Source: Zerene cesonia (Eukaryota > Arthropoda > Insecta > Lepidoptera > Pieridae). Taken from it: a stretch of 64,000 bases of DNA. The stretch lies in NCBI RefSeq assembly GCF_012273895.1, contig NW_024045142.1, positions 248,001 through 312,000 on the forward strand. The letters run 5' to 3'. The translations under genes and the position numbers were made by a program. Position 1 is the first letter of the stretch, and every line of letters begins with the position of its first letter. Positions 33,259 through 45,275 of this stretch are shown here, piece by piece. The notes beneath the pieces were generated by a model. That model was not told the DNA's origin. It ran no database searches and saw only the letters and a list, made by a program, of their open reading frames with translations.

Positions 33259-36200
33259 CGCGTTACCACAGACACGAAGAGAACATAGAGAACATAGAGT
33301 ATAGAGCGTAGAGTGTAGAGGGGAGATGAAAAGGTTGACCTGCGTGTTGTGTGTTGATATGGACTATATATGGGGTTTCGCAACTTGCAAATGTCGGGAA
33401 ATGTGTGTTTTGAACATCATATTGCGGTTTATTCTCGAATGATTTATGGTAATTTTCAAAAATTGACGGGAAAAGAAAGACTACTCACAAAAAAAAAAGT
33501 TGAGGTGCCACACACATACACAGAATGTAGGCAATAATTGTCTATGGCTCAAAAAATGGTTGTGTATTTTGATTATGCGTGCGACAGTCGCAGTCCATTT
33601 ATATAATGTTATTTTGCGATAATTTGTATGTTACATGTCATTCTCATTTTTTGTCGATAGTCTTGATTTATGGTTTATGATATTTTATGCATTGTATACT
33701 ATAATATAATTAAACGTATGAAACTTTATTACTTATTAATATAGAATATAAGACTAAATACTAACTTATATCCCTATTTGATTAAGTATTGTAGCTCAAA
33801 TGGAATGTAATGTTTTTCTGTACGTTCGGCGCCAAATTAAATTAGCGTCGTCGTCATTATTTCAACGAACATTACCAACATGATATAATATGTAACCTCA
33901 TACTCATGTTTACCTAGTATAAAGACAAAAGATGATATGAGAGAGAGAGAAATAGAAAATTTTATAAAAACACGATAGTGTTGTCATAAAATCGGTTGCA
34001 TAATATTTCAACTTCTCGGTGACTACTAAAAAAGGAACAATGTCCATTTCATTGTTTGCCATTCTAATATAGTTTATATATTTAGGTAATAAAGAAAAGG
34101 TTTAAAAGGTTTATAAGGTAAGGCTTGCCTATGTCATCGTACACAATAAAATCAGTTGGATTATAATGTAACGAGATTGTCAAAGAATTGTGATCTGTAA
34201 TACAATCGCTTGCCATTTAATGTATTATTATATTTTATCGTATGCACATTTCACAATATATACGATTTCACATCGATAGACTTAGATTATAATCTATCGT
34301 AAAATAATGCGTTAAATTCCAGCAGTACCATTTTTTGACAAATTATAACTTTTCCGATGAGTTAGCATATTTACATAAAAAAATAAAGACATGCAGATTT
34401 TAAAGCGTGATTCCATAAGCATTTGACCTTATTTTCATTCCAAATTTTTTTTTTTTGCTCACAATGGTTGTAAAAGAGGTTGTCTAAATGTACTAATAAT
34501 AAGAGACAAGATTTGTTTGTATCTAAGAATGTTTGTAACGATTTCACACAAAAAATGCTAGACCGATTTTTTTAATTCTTTCACCACTGGAAAGCTGCAA
34601 CTACACCGAGTGACATAGACTGTATATGTACCACGAAGCTGGGGCGAACAGCTACTATGATATGATTTACAGAAACATTATATAATAAAATCTTACAATA
34701 CGTATGCGTGCTTATTTTAAAGATAGTTTCTAATAAAATATTGTTCTAGAGAACAATAAATGGTGCTCAAGGTATAGGAGATTGTTTGTACAATCAGCTG
34801 TTTATAAAATGGCTTCGATTTTAGTTTGTAAATCTAATTTAAAACCAAAAATACTCTTCTTGCCAATATAGCAAATTTACTATACATAGTTTGTTATTAA
34901 TCCACGTAATTAAAATATATATGTGTGGATACTATAAGTATCATTATAATTTTATATACTATTTCGCGAAGAAGACATATTAAGTTTAAGTCATTAAATA
35001 AAGATTTCAGTCAAGAATACGTTCGTATATAAGTTTGTCTATGACATTATCGAGTTTGTCTATATGGTGACAAAATACATCACCTTTAAGTCCAAATAAT
35101 TTTTTTTGTAATAGTAATCAACTATAAACAAAAGAGATATAATTGTTACGAAATGTTAGCTTTTGACATAGTTATATGTTATGATATAAATGTATGTTTC
35201 CTATGAGATACAATATTATAATATATTGTAAAAATAAAATAATAAAACATGTTTTAATTGATGGAATGTTTTTTATTTTCTCACAAACCTTTAAACTATA
35301 GCCAAAGATTGTCTTCTATTCATACTAATTTAAATCTTTCTTCATTCGTATAATTATTAAATATGTAACACATTAAAATGTGAATTAATTATCATTTCTT
35401 TGTTTCAATTCTATTGGTTGCCAGGTAATAAAAAAAAAATCTGAAAATTGATTGTTTGAAAAGTTTGTAAATAAAATAAAATATCTATAAAATAGCCGAA
35501 ATAATGCATTCGTAGAAAATCCGAAAAGCTTTTTGTGAGTGTCGTTTTTATCAGACGATATTGAACTCTCTCCAATGCAGATGATTTGGTGGCGCATCCC
35601 CAGACCGAGGTATTGTAACTTATTTGGCAAAGAGATTAGCCCAAGTGAATCGCCTGTCTTTGTACAAATTCCTTTTAAATGTCATACTCAAAATCGTACT
35701 AAAATTTCAACTTTACAAGAGAAAGCTTATTTTACCCCCTAAACTATACACCTTTCGATTCACGTGGTAGATACTTTTCCTTACTCAAAACGCTTGTCAA
35801 TTTTTTTCCAAAATTATCAATAAATAAACTAAATTAGATTTTAAATCTTAAATTTTGATGCTTACAAAAATAAGGATTTTAATCGTATTTTTTTTTTTTT
35901 AATAAAAGGACTAATGGCGTGCAGGGTCATTGTTGTTGGCCTTGGTTTACTATGATTTTTAATTTCTAGCCTTACAGGAAGACCGATTTTTTTTATGTCA
36001 TCATCGGCAATGGAACTGGTGGGTCGACGATTGCCGACTTCAAATTGGAAAGGGCTTCCGGAAGTCGGAGTGATCACTAGCTCTCCTATTAAATACACTT
36101 TTCTTAATTTTGAAGGAGTACAGCAACGAGGTTTTATCATTACGAATGAAATATGAGGTTTTTTACTTTCATCGACACGTTTTCTGTTTTATTATTATGT

Positions 36201-36607
36201 TGATGCTAGTTTGGGAAGCCATCGTTCTATTACTACAAAGTATAGAGTAACACGTAAATACTTCAATCAATAAAAAACTACATAACCGGTATATATAAAA
36301 GAAAATGATAAAAAGGAAAAGAAATTAAACATTTACATTTAACAACAAGAATTCATCAGTCTTCTTGTACGTTCCAATTTTGTTTCAAATACACGCATTA
36401 TAGTTTACCAAAAATAAGAAATTCTATTGATCACATGTCATACGTCAACTGTCACGCTGCTCTGTCAAAATTAGGGAACGGGGAATCGAAAATAATAGGA
36501 ACATATCAACAAGTAAATATTAAGTAAAATTGTAATATAATTAATTGTTTTATCATAGAATAAAACGAATGAACAGATATTATTAAAATAAAATTTATGT
36601 TATCAAC
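33259..36607. other. HP14 3' UTR and spacer to dpy-19
   Basis: AT-rich. Starts with GAACATAGA/GTATAGAGCGTAGAG-like short repeats (33281-33320). AATAAA hexamers at 34088, 34145 and several near 34995-35240. A shortened SINE A at 35987. The dpy-19 promoter should lie at about 36300-36600; I see no clear TATA box or Inr. Confidence 0.6.
35987..36052 (-). repeat. SINE-like family A, short internally deleted copy
   Basis: TTTATGTCATCATCGGCAAT GGAACTGGTGGG joined directly to GCCGACTTCAAATTGG; the middle is missing. In the spacer between HP14 and dpy-19. Confidence 0.55.
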
Positions 36608-36695
36608 ATGGAAGAGTCGGTCGGGAAACCTCAGGAGAAAAAGTCTCGATATTCAATCAAACTTATTGTAAAAAATATTCTATTTGCTTTATTGG
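36608..36695 (+). CDS. dpy-19: dpy-19 exon 1 (start codon)
   Basis: ATG at 36608-36610, then MEESVGKPQEKKSRYS and the start of TM1 (IKLIVKNILFALL). Donor TTGG|gtaagt, phase 1. Confidence 0.88.
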
Positions 36696-39600
36696 GTAAG
36701 TTTACAATATGAATTAATTCGCTAACTAAACCAAATATGCAATACGGACCCGCAACCATACCAGTTATATGTAATTATGTTGGTATGAAATGCCGAATCG
36801 TTTTAAAAATAAAAATAGCTTTTTATTTCTTTTTTTTTCTATTCTTCGAATTTGATGAGGCCTAATAGTGGTATTTGGCATAACACGTTTATGTACTAAA
36901 TGCTCGCAACTAATGTATGTAACATTTTCATGCAAAAACCACTGGACCAATTAAAAAAAAACTTAAAAATTAAAGCTAAAAAGTCCTGACTTCAATTTGG
37001 ACTTATTTAGGAGAGACTACCTTGCTACGGCAGGACAGACTGCTAAACTTACTTGTTCATAAAGAAAATCTATCAGTAAAAACAGATGTATATTCTGTCC
37101 CCTCTAACCCACTAAGGAACATGGGACATAATTTTTGTGATATTTACATTTAAATACAGTACCTACTGTTCCATTTTTAAAACTAAATGAATAATCTTAC
37201 ATGCACTACTTTTTTGCATTGTTTTCAATTAACTTCAATTAATCAAACACATTCAAATCTGACCTTTTTTTTAGTTATAGGAGAAGGAGGTTATAACTGG
37301 GTAGGAACTACTATTAATATACTACAGAACTATATTTTTATGGCTTTGTTATCTCACTACTCTCGACTGAGTGAACCGATTTTGATGACTATTTTTTTAT
37401 TTGAAAGCCAGAGAAATCTGTGTGATACTGTTTCAGTTTGGTCTGGATCTGAAAAATTGAAGGCGGTCCAGCATTGTCCTGAAAATTGTAATTATTTATA
37501 ATAACAAAAACGAAATGAAAACAACTGTAAAATAAAATTTTATTTAGAAATTACACCTACATAGATTTTAATAATTAAATTTTATTGAAATAATGTTTAT
37601 TAAGTACTGTTTTACTTACATAAATTTGAGCGTGTTTTCTTTCAGTTCTAGCAATAGGCCACTTACACTACACATACGTAAGTTACCTATTCGAGAATGA
37701 CCGTAACTTCTCATATCTATCCGACCTGGAGAGGGAGATGTCGTTTCGCACTGAAATGGGATTCTACTACTCATACTATAAGACTGTGGTGGAGGAGAAA
37801 CCATTCATAGCTGGCATTTCGAAGCTGATGTATGATAAAACTGTGGAATATCCAAAAGAAGTTAATGCTTTTAATCGATTCAACATACACCCTGAGGTGA
37901 GTACTAACATTTTTTGGAGAGACCATTAATTACTTGAGTTGTTTGAAATTATTCGAATTTCTCCTACCGTCGGGCGAGATTTCATGAGACTAGATTCAAC
38001 CCCCTCTGTATGTTCACTGCCATCTGTAAAGTTTTTAGGGGACAAGTAAGTATGTTTGAATAATTTAAAAAGAAAAATAAAATATCAGAATGTACTTTCA
38101 TTTATGACTAAGACACACTATAATTTACGAGTTTGCAATATCCGCAATATACATACCAAAAAAGTTAAAAATCAATAATAATGTCAAAAATATTATAAAG
38201 AAAATAGCATATAATAAAGAGCCTAGGCCCTTAATGAAATGGCTAATTAAGCTAGTTGGCTGCATATATAACATTAGTATTTTTTCTTCTTTCAGGTGAT
38301 CGTGGGAGCCCTATACCGTTACTTAGAGCCCTGGATAAATAACACAGCATACAAGGAGTGTCACATGGTGGACAGAGGCGTGGGCCGCGAGCCCGTGGAG
38401 AGCTGTGTGGGCGTGGGACACCCGGTGTTCTTCTACTTGGAAGCTATTTGGGTGTTTGCCGGCGTCAATGTGGCTGCTCTGTTCTTGCATGCGTTGGAGC
38501 TTAGGTAATTATTTTTTTTTTCTTTATTGGCTTATCAATAACTAGCTTCGCCCTGCGGTTTCACCCGCGTAAGAACCGTATCCCGATGGAATAGGAATAT
38601 CGCGATTAAAAGTTGCCTATATGTTATTCCAGTTGTCCAACTGTCTACATACCAAATTTCATTGCAATTGGTTCAGTAGTTTTTGCGTGAAAGAGCAACA
38701 AACACATACATCCTTACAATTTTTCACATTTATAATATTAGTAGTATAGGAAGTAGGAAGTATTGTAACCGCAAGGAAATATTTTGTTATAACAAATACA
38801 TATGAGTAAAATTGTATGTTTTCACCGACTTCATAAAGAGAGAACAAAGTTATGAATTTGCAGCTTTTTTACTTCAGAACTTTTGACTTTGCGAACCGAT
38901 TTTAATGATTCTTGTTTTATTTTAAATCGGTCACCTTCCCCGGTCCCATTTAAATTTGATTTATTTTTGACAATTTGGAGGCGGTTCAGTTTCTCAAATC
39001 CAAACACTTATTTATTCACATAGACTTCTTATAGAAGCACTTTTTAATCGTCATATCAGTTTTAACATTTACCACAATTTTGATGGAAATAGCTATATGC
39101 TACCATTTTTCTACAAATCCATATATTTTTTTTATGTCATAGCGGGCAATTGAGCTGGTGGTTTGACTAATGGTAAGCGACCACCACTGCCCATGAACAT
39201 TCACAGAGGCAGTGCTTCAGGAGATGCGCTGTCCGCTTTTAAGGGGTAATGACGGCTGGAAAGAAGTAATGGACTGGGATGGTTGAGGGAAAGGAAACGA
39301 ACCTCCGGCTCGCCCACTCTCCGAACGGAACACAGTAGCACGCTACTATTTCACGCCGGTCTTCTGTGGGGGTGTGGTATTTCCCCGGTGCGAGCCGACC
39401 CAATTCGTGCCGAGGCGTGCTCGACTCCCACACACATATATACATATATGTATATATACATGTATGTATATATGTGTGTGGGATGTATATATACATATAT
39501 GTATATCTCTCTCTCCAGTGAGAGTTTCCTCGGCGGGTTCCTGGCCGTCGCGCAGTACTTCGCGAACCACGCGGAGTGCACGCGCGTGCAGTGGGCGCCG

Positions 39601-42600
39601 AACGAGCGCGAGAACTGGGCGGGGCCGCTGCTGCTGCTGCAGGCGTGGCTGCTCACCGTGCAGCTGCAGGATCGGAAGCGGTACGCGATACAGTTGCAGG
39701 TCTGTCCGCTGAGGGTTGTCTGTGCTCAAAAAAAAAAAACTTATGAATTTTTTTTATATTTGTAGATATGCAACGAAAATGAAAATAATGATGATAATGA
39801 GTATATTATATATAGATCTGATCTAGTTGTTTATATTATGATATCTGTTTGTATCTGGTGTTTGTTGTTTGTTTGACGCAAAACTGTTGAAGCGATATTA
39901 GTAAAATTATGTATTTTGACAGACACAAACTACTTTTATCTTGAACTTAAAGTCGTAATAAATTATCATTTTTTAGCTATATATTTACTGTTTAATTTTT
40001 TTTTAGTTTTATGCCATTCAAATAAGTAAATTTAAAAAATTCGATCACAAGGCGGGATTTCAACCCGCGTCCTTTTGCCGTTGTCTTTCGGTTTCATATG
40101 CCTAAGGGCACAGGTAAAATTTATTTTCTTAAGAAATTTCTCATACCTATATATTTATTTGTTTCAGATTGGTATCTTCATGCTTAACTGCCTCTGCCTT
40201 CTGTTCTGGCAATTCACGCAATTCATATTCCTCACGCAAATTGCTGTATTTTTCGTGATGGAACAATTGAGAATAATAGACACTCGACACCTCTCCATAT
40301 TCCTGCACTCACACTACTGCGGCTTGCACATGGCCATACTGTTACTGCAGGGCAACGACATGCTAAAATCGTCCTTATACGCTTGCCTTTTCTTGGTAGT
40401 GTCCGCGTACTGCTTGTTCTTCAGCGGTCTACGCATTAAGGTTCACAATCGCTTCGATTTCCTCGTCGAAGCCTGGCTCGTGCTATTGCGAATTTGCATC
40501 GTTGTGTGTGCGTCGGTTTACTTGAAGAAAATCATCAGTGACTTCCTAGAAGTCGAAGAGGACACACACGTTTGGGAGATTCTATATTCAAAATTTACGA
40601 ATTATAAATCTTTCCACACGTTGTTGTATACATGTTCGGAGGTGTTCGATTTTCTGCCGTTCAAATCTATTCAAAACATGACGTATTCCTTTTTAATTCC
40701 GTATGTCGGCTTTTCAATAATCAACGTCGTCTATTTTTGGATTTGGAATACTGAGAAAGAGACGGAAACAGAGGACAAGGAAGTGGAGAAAGAGGGGATT
40801 GTCGATGACGAAGACAGCGGCATAGACAACAGTTCGGATATGAAAATTAAAAAGCGAAGTGATTTGGACGTATTGGATAAGGAAACGAGTTTAGACGAAA
40901 CAGAAACGACGGATAAGTGTATTCTATTTTTGAAAAATTTGAACATTGACGCCGCGATTTTCTACAATATAGCACAGCTGGTTGTCTATGGTGTCATGGC
41001 GGCGCTAGTGATGCGCTTGAAGCTGTTGTTCACAACGCAGTTGTGTCTTATGTCTTCCTTGGTGTTTAAGAAGAGGTATTATATGTGAGTTGCTTTTTTT
41101 AAATAATATAACATAATAAAATAATAAATATATCGCATTGAAACAAGATTTAAGTCTCATACAAATCATATTTATTTTTAACAAAAACTATACCGCCATC
41201 AGATTATCTCAAGTAGAACAAATTTAAATGGGACATCTATGTTGGAGTAGTTTCCGGGTTCATGATAAATAAGAAGTATTTCTCACGTAAACTATTTAAT
41301 TAACTGATTAAAGAAATTATTGCAAACAAAATCAATAACTTGAAATAATCTAGACAATATTAATTACTAACAATTTAACAAAATAATTTAAGAACTCAGA
41401 GCGTTTTGTAACGCAGGAGCGATTCGTTCTCTACGGCGGCTGGCTCGCCTCTGAGCTCAGGAGTGACGAGCGCTCGGTTTATCGCCTCTATCCCCACTTC
41501 CACAGAACTTAAAGCGTTGAGTCACGTTGTTTACGAACCGGCCGGCTGGTGCCACGTGCACGCGTTTCTATGCGCCGACATCTATAGCCGCACGTAAAAC
41601 CGGTTTCTGGCGTGGCGACGCGTCGCCACGCTATACGAAAATAAATGTTTATTCAATAAATAGATATCGTTATCTGGAAAAAAATCGTAATATTTTATTT
41701 TATCATTATGACATATTTAGTTCCTATCACAATAATATGTTCTCTTCTGCATATTACTTTTACAAAATAATGTCGATGTTTCACATCTGCCAGGCGTCCC
41801 GTGACGGCTCACATTTTTTTTAATTCTTTCAGATATTCGAAGCGTATGATGAAATATGTAAAATTAATGTTGATCCTTGGAGCAGTTCCTATGATAAGGT
41901 GTCTCGTTCAGAACATGGGACATGAGATGTCGCATATAGGTGAGAAATTAAACCTAACGAATTGTATAAAGAGGGAATATTCGTGTTTGTGTATGTATGT
42001 TTGTCATGTTTTCACACAAAAAATAGTGTATCGAACTTTAAAGTTCTTTCATCATTATAAAGCTGCATTTTCACTACGTGACATTTTAATAAAGCTCAGA
42101 TATTTATTTATTTAAACTTTGTTTGTTTTGTAAAACTGATGAGCCAATTTGAGTGAAATTTGGTACTTATATAGTTTGAGACCTGAGAAAGCTCATGGAA
42201 TTTTCTATTTTTATTGAAGTTTGAAGTTCGACGTCATGTGACATCTGCCAACCTGCACTTGGCCAGCGTGGTGGATTATGGCCTGGACCCTCATAGGAGG
42301 CCTGTGTCCCAGCAGTGGGAACATATATACTATATATAACTATAACTGATGATGATGATCATGATGATTGGAGTTTTTTCCCAAAATGTCAAACAGGAAC
42401 GAAAAGTGTTTTTAAAAGTGTGTGTGTGTGTGTGTTTTTTTCAGGTGAGTTCAGTGATTACAACCAAGAAGAATTGCTCCAGTGGATCAAGGATCAGGCG
42501 CCGGGCGCGTTCGCGGGCTCGATGCCCGTGCTCGCCGCGGTGATGCTGGCCACGCGCAGGCCCATTGTCGCGCATCCGCATTACGAGCACCTGGAAGCTA

Positions 42601-44649
42601 GGTACCTTCGCCGTCGCTATGGTCATCATCATCACCACCACCATCACCATCACTGACACCACCTGAACCCTCCTGAACCCACATAGGATGCCTGTGTCCC
42701 AGCAATGGGAAAATGTAAGGGCTGATGATGATGATGGTCATATTCTGGCAGAGATCTCCTGCTAGTCAAAAGATCAACTAACGATCCTAAAGACCTGGGG
42801 CAATATCTTATGTGAAATTCTGACTCTATTGTGCGTTTTCATCTTAAAATTTGCTTCACACGTGGCACATATATAGCCTATGTCTCTCAGTGAACTTGCA
42901 GCTTTCCAAAGGTCCAGTAGTTTTTGCGTGAATACGTTACAAACACACAAATATACAAATGTTTCGTCCTTATAATATTAGTGTAAATGAGTGATATTTC
43001 ACGCTAAAACTTAAATATTACCATAAAAAAATTAATGGTTTATTTCAATAAATGTTACAGGCAGAGGGCGTTCGCCGTGTACAAGGTTTACGGCAGGTTC
43101 TCCCCCCACGAGCTGTATCAAGAGTTGAACAAGCTGAAGGCCTCTTACCTCATCGTCGAGAATCGGTACTGTTACGGGCGTAGCAAGTGAGTTGGTTGCG
43201 ACAGAAGAATCTTAAAAGCCTTCTTATCCTATCTTATTTTACTAATCCTATCCTACTATATCCTACTAATCCTACTTCCCACTAATATTATAAATGCGAA
43301 AGTTTGTAAGGATGTGTGTGTGTTTGTTGCTTTTTAAGGTAAAAACAACTGAAAACGATTGCAATGAAATTTGTTACGTAGGCAGCTGGAAAACTTGAAT
43401 AACACACAGGAAACTTTTTATCCCTATATTCCTACGGAATATAAATTTACGCGGGTCAAACCGCGGGGCGGAGTAGTCTGTTTACATATTTAGCGTACAA
43501 ATCTATACTTAATATTATAAAGGTGATGTGTTTGTTTGTTTGTTTGTACGCACTAATCTCGTGAACTACCAGTCCGATTTGAAAAATTCTTTCAGTGTTA
43601 GATAGCCCATTTATTGAGGAAGGCTATAGGCTATATATGTACCACGATGAATACAGCACTTTGATGCAGCTGTTATTTAAAAACTTAATAAATATAAGTA
43701 TACTACTAATACTATGTGTATATCACCAGCAAGGGCTGCTCGTTCAGCGACATATGGGACAGCGCGGCGGCGGCGGCGCTGCGCGGGCAGCCGCGGCTCT
43801 GCCACACGCTGCTGGCGCACGGCGCGGACCACTTCTACCCGCTGTTCCGGAACCCGCAGTACGCCGTGTTCCGGGTGCACGACGTCAGCGTGCGGTGAGT
43901 CGTGGGGTGTTGGGGGTGTCCCTTGGGGTTTTGTGAAGTTTTCGCCACCTTTTCCCAAGCTGCTCGGTTTGGTGTTGGGTCTCCGGAGACCTTTTCTGAA
44001 GCTACGCCAGCTTTCCCAAGCTGTTAAACTTCAGTGACCCAGCTTTGCAGGGAAATTCATTCATACTTAGTTTAACCGAACTTAGAAAATGTGTATGTTA
44101 TAAGATTTATTTCATTTATAAAAATAAAAGCTGCTAAAATATAGGGGATGTTTTTTTCCTCTCAATGTATGTGACTCTGGTTACATGATAAACACTTGTA
44201 TTTTTGTATTGAAGTGAAACTTCTTTAGAATCGTTGTGATTTCAAACCTGATGCAACGGAAAAACGGCAGGTAAGAGACACAAATACAAAAACGTGTAGA
44301 ATGAAGCCGGCAAAGAATGAGACAGAGATATACATACTATTTTATATTTTATATATATTCATCTCATTCTTTTGTCGATTTACTGAAGTTTCACTTCTAC
44401 ATGGGTGAACCGATTTGAGTACAGTTTTTCAGATTGAATGTACTGTTTCTGAAAACTGCACTAAAATCGGTTATTACAAAAATTACATTTACAAAAATTG
44501 CTGATTTTAACAAAAACTAGCCATTTTTGTAAATGTGAATTACAAATGATAATATCAAGCGAATAAATTAATTAAATTTTAATGTTATTTATCTCTTTTT
44601 TTCTTTTCTTTGTTTTATCAGGTACATGCCAAGAAGTTTCGATACCTGA
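36608..44649 (+). CDS. dpy-19: dpy-19-like protein C-mannosyltransferase, complete, 10 exons
   Basis: ER multi-pass enzyme (GT98) that transfers mannose from dolichol-phosphate mannose to Trp in WxxW-type motifs of secretory proteins. Exons: 36608-36695, 37646-37896, 38296-38504, 39519-39699, 40168-41084, 41833-41939, 42445-42601, 43061-43186, 43730-43894, 44622-44649; 2229 coding bases, 742 residues, typical of the family. N-terminal TM near residues 20-45, then FRTEMGFYYSYYKT (Glu66), the conserved luminal segment whose acidic residue is the proposed catalytic base in worm DPY-19. NRFNIHPE, the hydrophobic run of exon 5, RPIVAHPHYE and NKGCSFSDIWD are further family signatures. The ATG is the first in frame and opens a short basic cytosolic tail. 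Exon 5 has an acidic loop of about 60 residues. AATAAA lies at 44698-44703, 50 bases after the stop. Convergent with the transferrin gene. Confidence 0.92.
37646..37896 (+). CDS. dpy-19: dpy-19 exon 2 (catalytic luminal loop)
   Basis: Acceptor tttcag, donor GAG|gtgagt, phase 1 to 0. Holds SYLSDLEREMSFRTEMGFYY with Glu66 and KEVNAFNRFNIHPE, the most conserved part of the family. Confidence 0.93.
38296..38504 (+). CDS. dpy-19: dpy-19 exon 3
   Basis: Acceptor ctttcag, donor CTTAG|gtaatt, phase 0 to 2. VIVGALYRYLEPWINNTAY (NNT sequon), two Cys (EC, SC) and a TM segment FYLEAIWVFAGVNVAALFL. Confidence 0.92.
38542..38749 (-). mobile_element. Helitron-like family H
   Basis: CTAGCTTCGCCCTGCGGTTT to TAATATTAGTAGT, in dpy-19 intron 3 just after exon 3. 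Confidence 0.58.
39126..39434 (-). repeat. SINE-like repeat, family A
   Basis: Full-length minus copy in dpy-19 intron 3, abutting a TA/CA palindromic microsatellite that precedes exon 4. Confidence 0.75.
39437..39510. repeat. TA/CA palindromic microsatellite before dpy-19 exon 4
   Basis: Alternating ATATAC/GTATAT blocks that are self-complementary over about 70 bases, ending in CTCTCTCTCCAG, the exon 4 acceptor. Confidence 0.75.
39519..39699 (+). CDS. dpy-19: dpy-19 exon 4
   Basis: Acceptor ctctccag, preceded by a TA/CA palindromic microsatellite; donor TTGCAG|gtctgt. Reads SESFLGGFLAVAQYFANHAE, CTRVQWAPNERENW and a TM-like Leu run. GC-rich. Confidence 0.9.
40168..41084 (+). CDS. dpy-19: dpy-19 exon 5 (membrane core)
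   Basis: Acceptor gtttcag. A 917-base exon with several membrane segments and FSGLRIKVHNRFDF, then an acidic loop rich in Glu/Asp/Thr (about residues 437-495). Two in-phase donors compete: AT|gtgagt (ends 41084, preferred) and AG|gtatta (ends 41075, three residues shorter). Confidence 0.9.
41610..41631. repeat. Perfect 22-base palindrome
   Basis: GCGTGGCGACG followed by its exact reverse complement, with no spacer, in dpy-19 intron 5. It lies in a GC-rich block (about 41395-41635) unlike the AT-rich surroundings. Confidence 0.85.
41833..41939 (+). CDS. dpy-19: dpy-19 exon 6
   Basis: Acceptor ctttcag, donor ATAG|gtgaga, phase 2 to 1. Encodes YSKRMMKYVKLMLILGAVPM, one TM segment, then LVQNMGHEMSHIG. 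Confidence 0.87.
42225..42345 (-). repeat. Interspersed repeat, family C
   Basis: Minus copy in dpy-19 intron 6, with the trinucleotide run (GATGATGATGATC) at its far end as expected for reversed orientation. Confidence 0.6.
42445..42601 (+). CDS. dpy-19: dpy-19 exon 7
   Basis: Acceptor tttttcag, directly after a GT microsatellite; donor GCTAG|gtacct. Contains QEELLQWIKDQAPGAFAGSM and ATRRPIVAHPHYEHLEA, the conserved HPHYE region of DPY19 proteins. Confidence 0.92.
42655..42735 (-). repeat. Interspersed repeat, family C, partial
   Basis: GGATGCCTGTGTCCCAGCAA, then a GATGATGATGATGG run, in dpy-19 intron 7. Confidence 0.55.
43061..43186 (+). CDS. dpy-19: dpy-19 exon 8
   Basis: Acceptor gttacag, donor GCAA|gtgagt, phase 2 to 2. 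Reads FAVYKVYGRFSPHELYQELN, then ASYLIVENRYCYGRS, the usual C-terminal luminal segment. Confidence 0.92.
43248..43476 (+). mobile_element. Helitron-like family H
   Basis: Several TCCTACTA units at the 5' end, then the family body to CCGCGGGGCGGAGTAG, a decayed CTAG end. In dpy-19 intron 8. Confidence 0.55.
43730..43894 (+). CDS. dpy-19: dpy-19 exon 9
   Basis: Acceptor tcaccag, donor GTGCG|gtgagt. Reads NKGCSFSDIWDS, a short Ala run, RLCHTLLAHGADHFYPLF, YAVFRVHDVSV. GC-rich in its middle. Confidence 0.9.
44211..44397. mobile_element. MITE-like element with perfect 13-base terminal inverted repeats
   Basis: Left end GAAGTGAAACTTC (44211-44223), right end GAAGTTTCACTTC (44385-44397), exact reverse complements. 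Inner halves also pair partly (GAATGAGA with TCTCATTC). 187 bases, no coding potential, in the last dpy-19 intron. Confidence 0.65.
44622..44649 (+). CDS. dpy-19: dpy-19 exon 10 (stop)
   Basis: Acceptor ttttatcag; encodes RYMPRSFDT and TGA at 44647-44649. Short, but in phase and with a good polypyrimidine tract. Confidence 0.75.
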
Positions 44650-44697
44650 CATCAATTGAATCGATTAGACGACTTTCCAAAAGAGACTGAAATATGC

Positions 44698-44703
44698 AAT
44701 AAA
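44698..44703 (+). terminator. Candidate poly(A) signal of dpy-19
   Basis: AATAAA 48 bases downstream of the dpy-19 stop, the first hexamer after it. Placement implies a very short 3' UTR. Confidence 0.55.
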
Positions 44704-45096
44704 ACGTAGTTGTTATTAATATATTAAAGTATTTGACTGGCGGACGTGTGTGACCATAATTAATATATATCTATTGATATAAAAAAACCCAAGATGCAGA
44801 GTCTCGAAAGTGTCTCTAAACACTCACGAATTATACCTTCGAAGTTGTAGTTGTGAAATAAGGTTTTTTAAAATTCGACGTTACGCGTACGACTTAAAGT
44901 TGTTTTAAGAATGCGTGCGCGCGAGTATGCAAGGAAGACTAGACTATTTGAAGTGCGCGCACGATTTTGAATACGGAAGTTTTTGGAACGTTGAGTTCTT
45001 AAAAGGTTTTTTATATCAATGTATATACCGTCATATATATTATGTGTAAAGAATATTTATACCGAATAGTAAGGTATATAAGGTCTATAAAATGTA

Positions 45097-45275
45097 CTAG
45101 TATTCCGCCCGCAGCTTCGCCCGCGTAGTCAAGGGTAACTCGCATAATTCCCCTTCCTATGGTATTTCGGGACTTAAACTATATACCAAATTTCATCAAA
45201 ATCGTTTCAGTGGTTAAGGCTGAAAGCGTGACAGACAGACATAGTTACTTTCGCATTTATAATATTAGAAAGAAC
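45097..45275 (-). repeat. Helitron-like relative (CTAGTATTCCGCCCGC type)
   Basis: Starts CTAGTATTCCGCCCGCAGCT, contains GGCTGAAAGCGTGACAGACA and ends CATTTATAATATTAGAAAG, parallel to 8022-8216. Confidence 0.5.

Noticed and set aside
10039..44649. A functional gene cluster linking HP14, dpy-19 and transferrin
   Set aside because: The genes have separate start, stop and intron structures, the two neighbours differ in cell compartment, and nothing in the sequence shows co-regulation; adjacency alone is not evidence.
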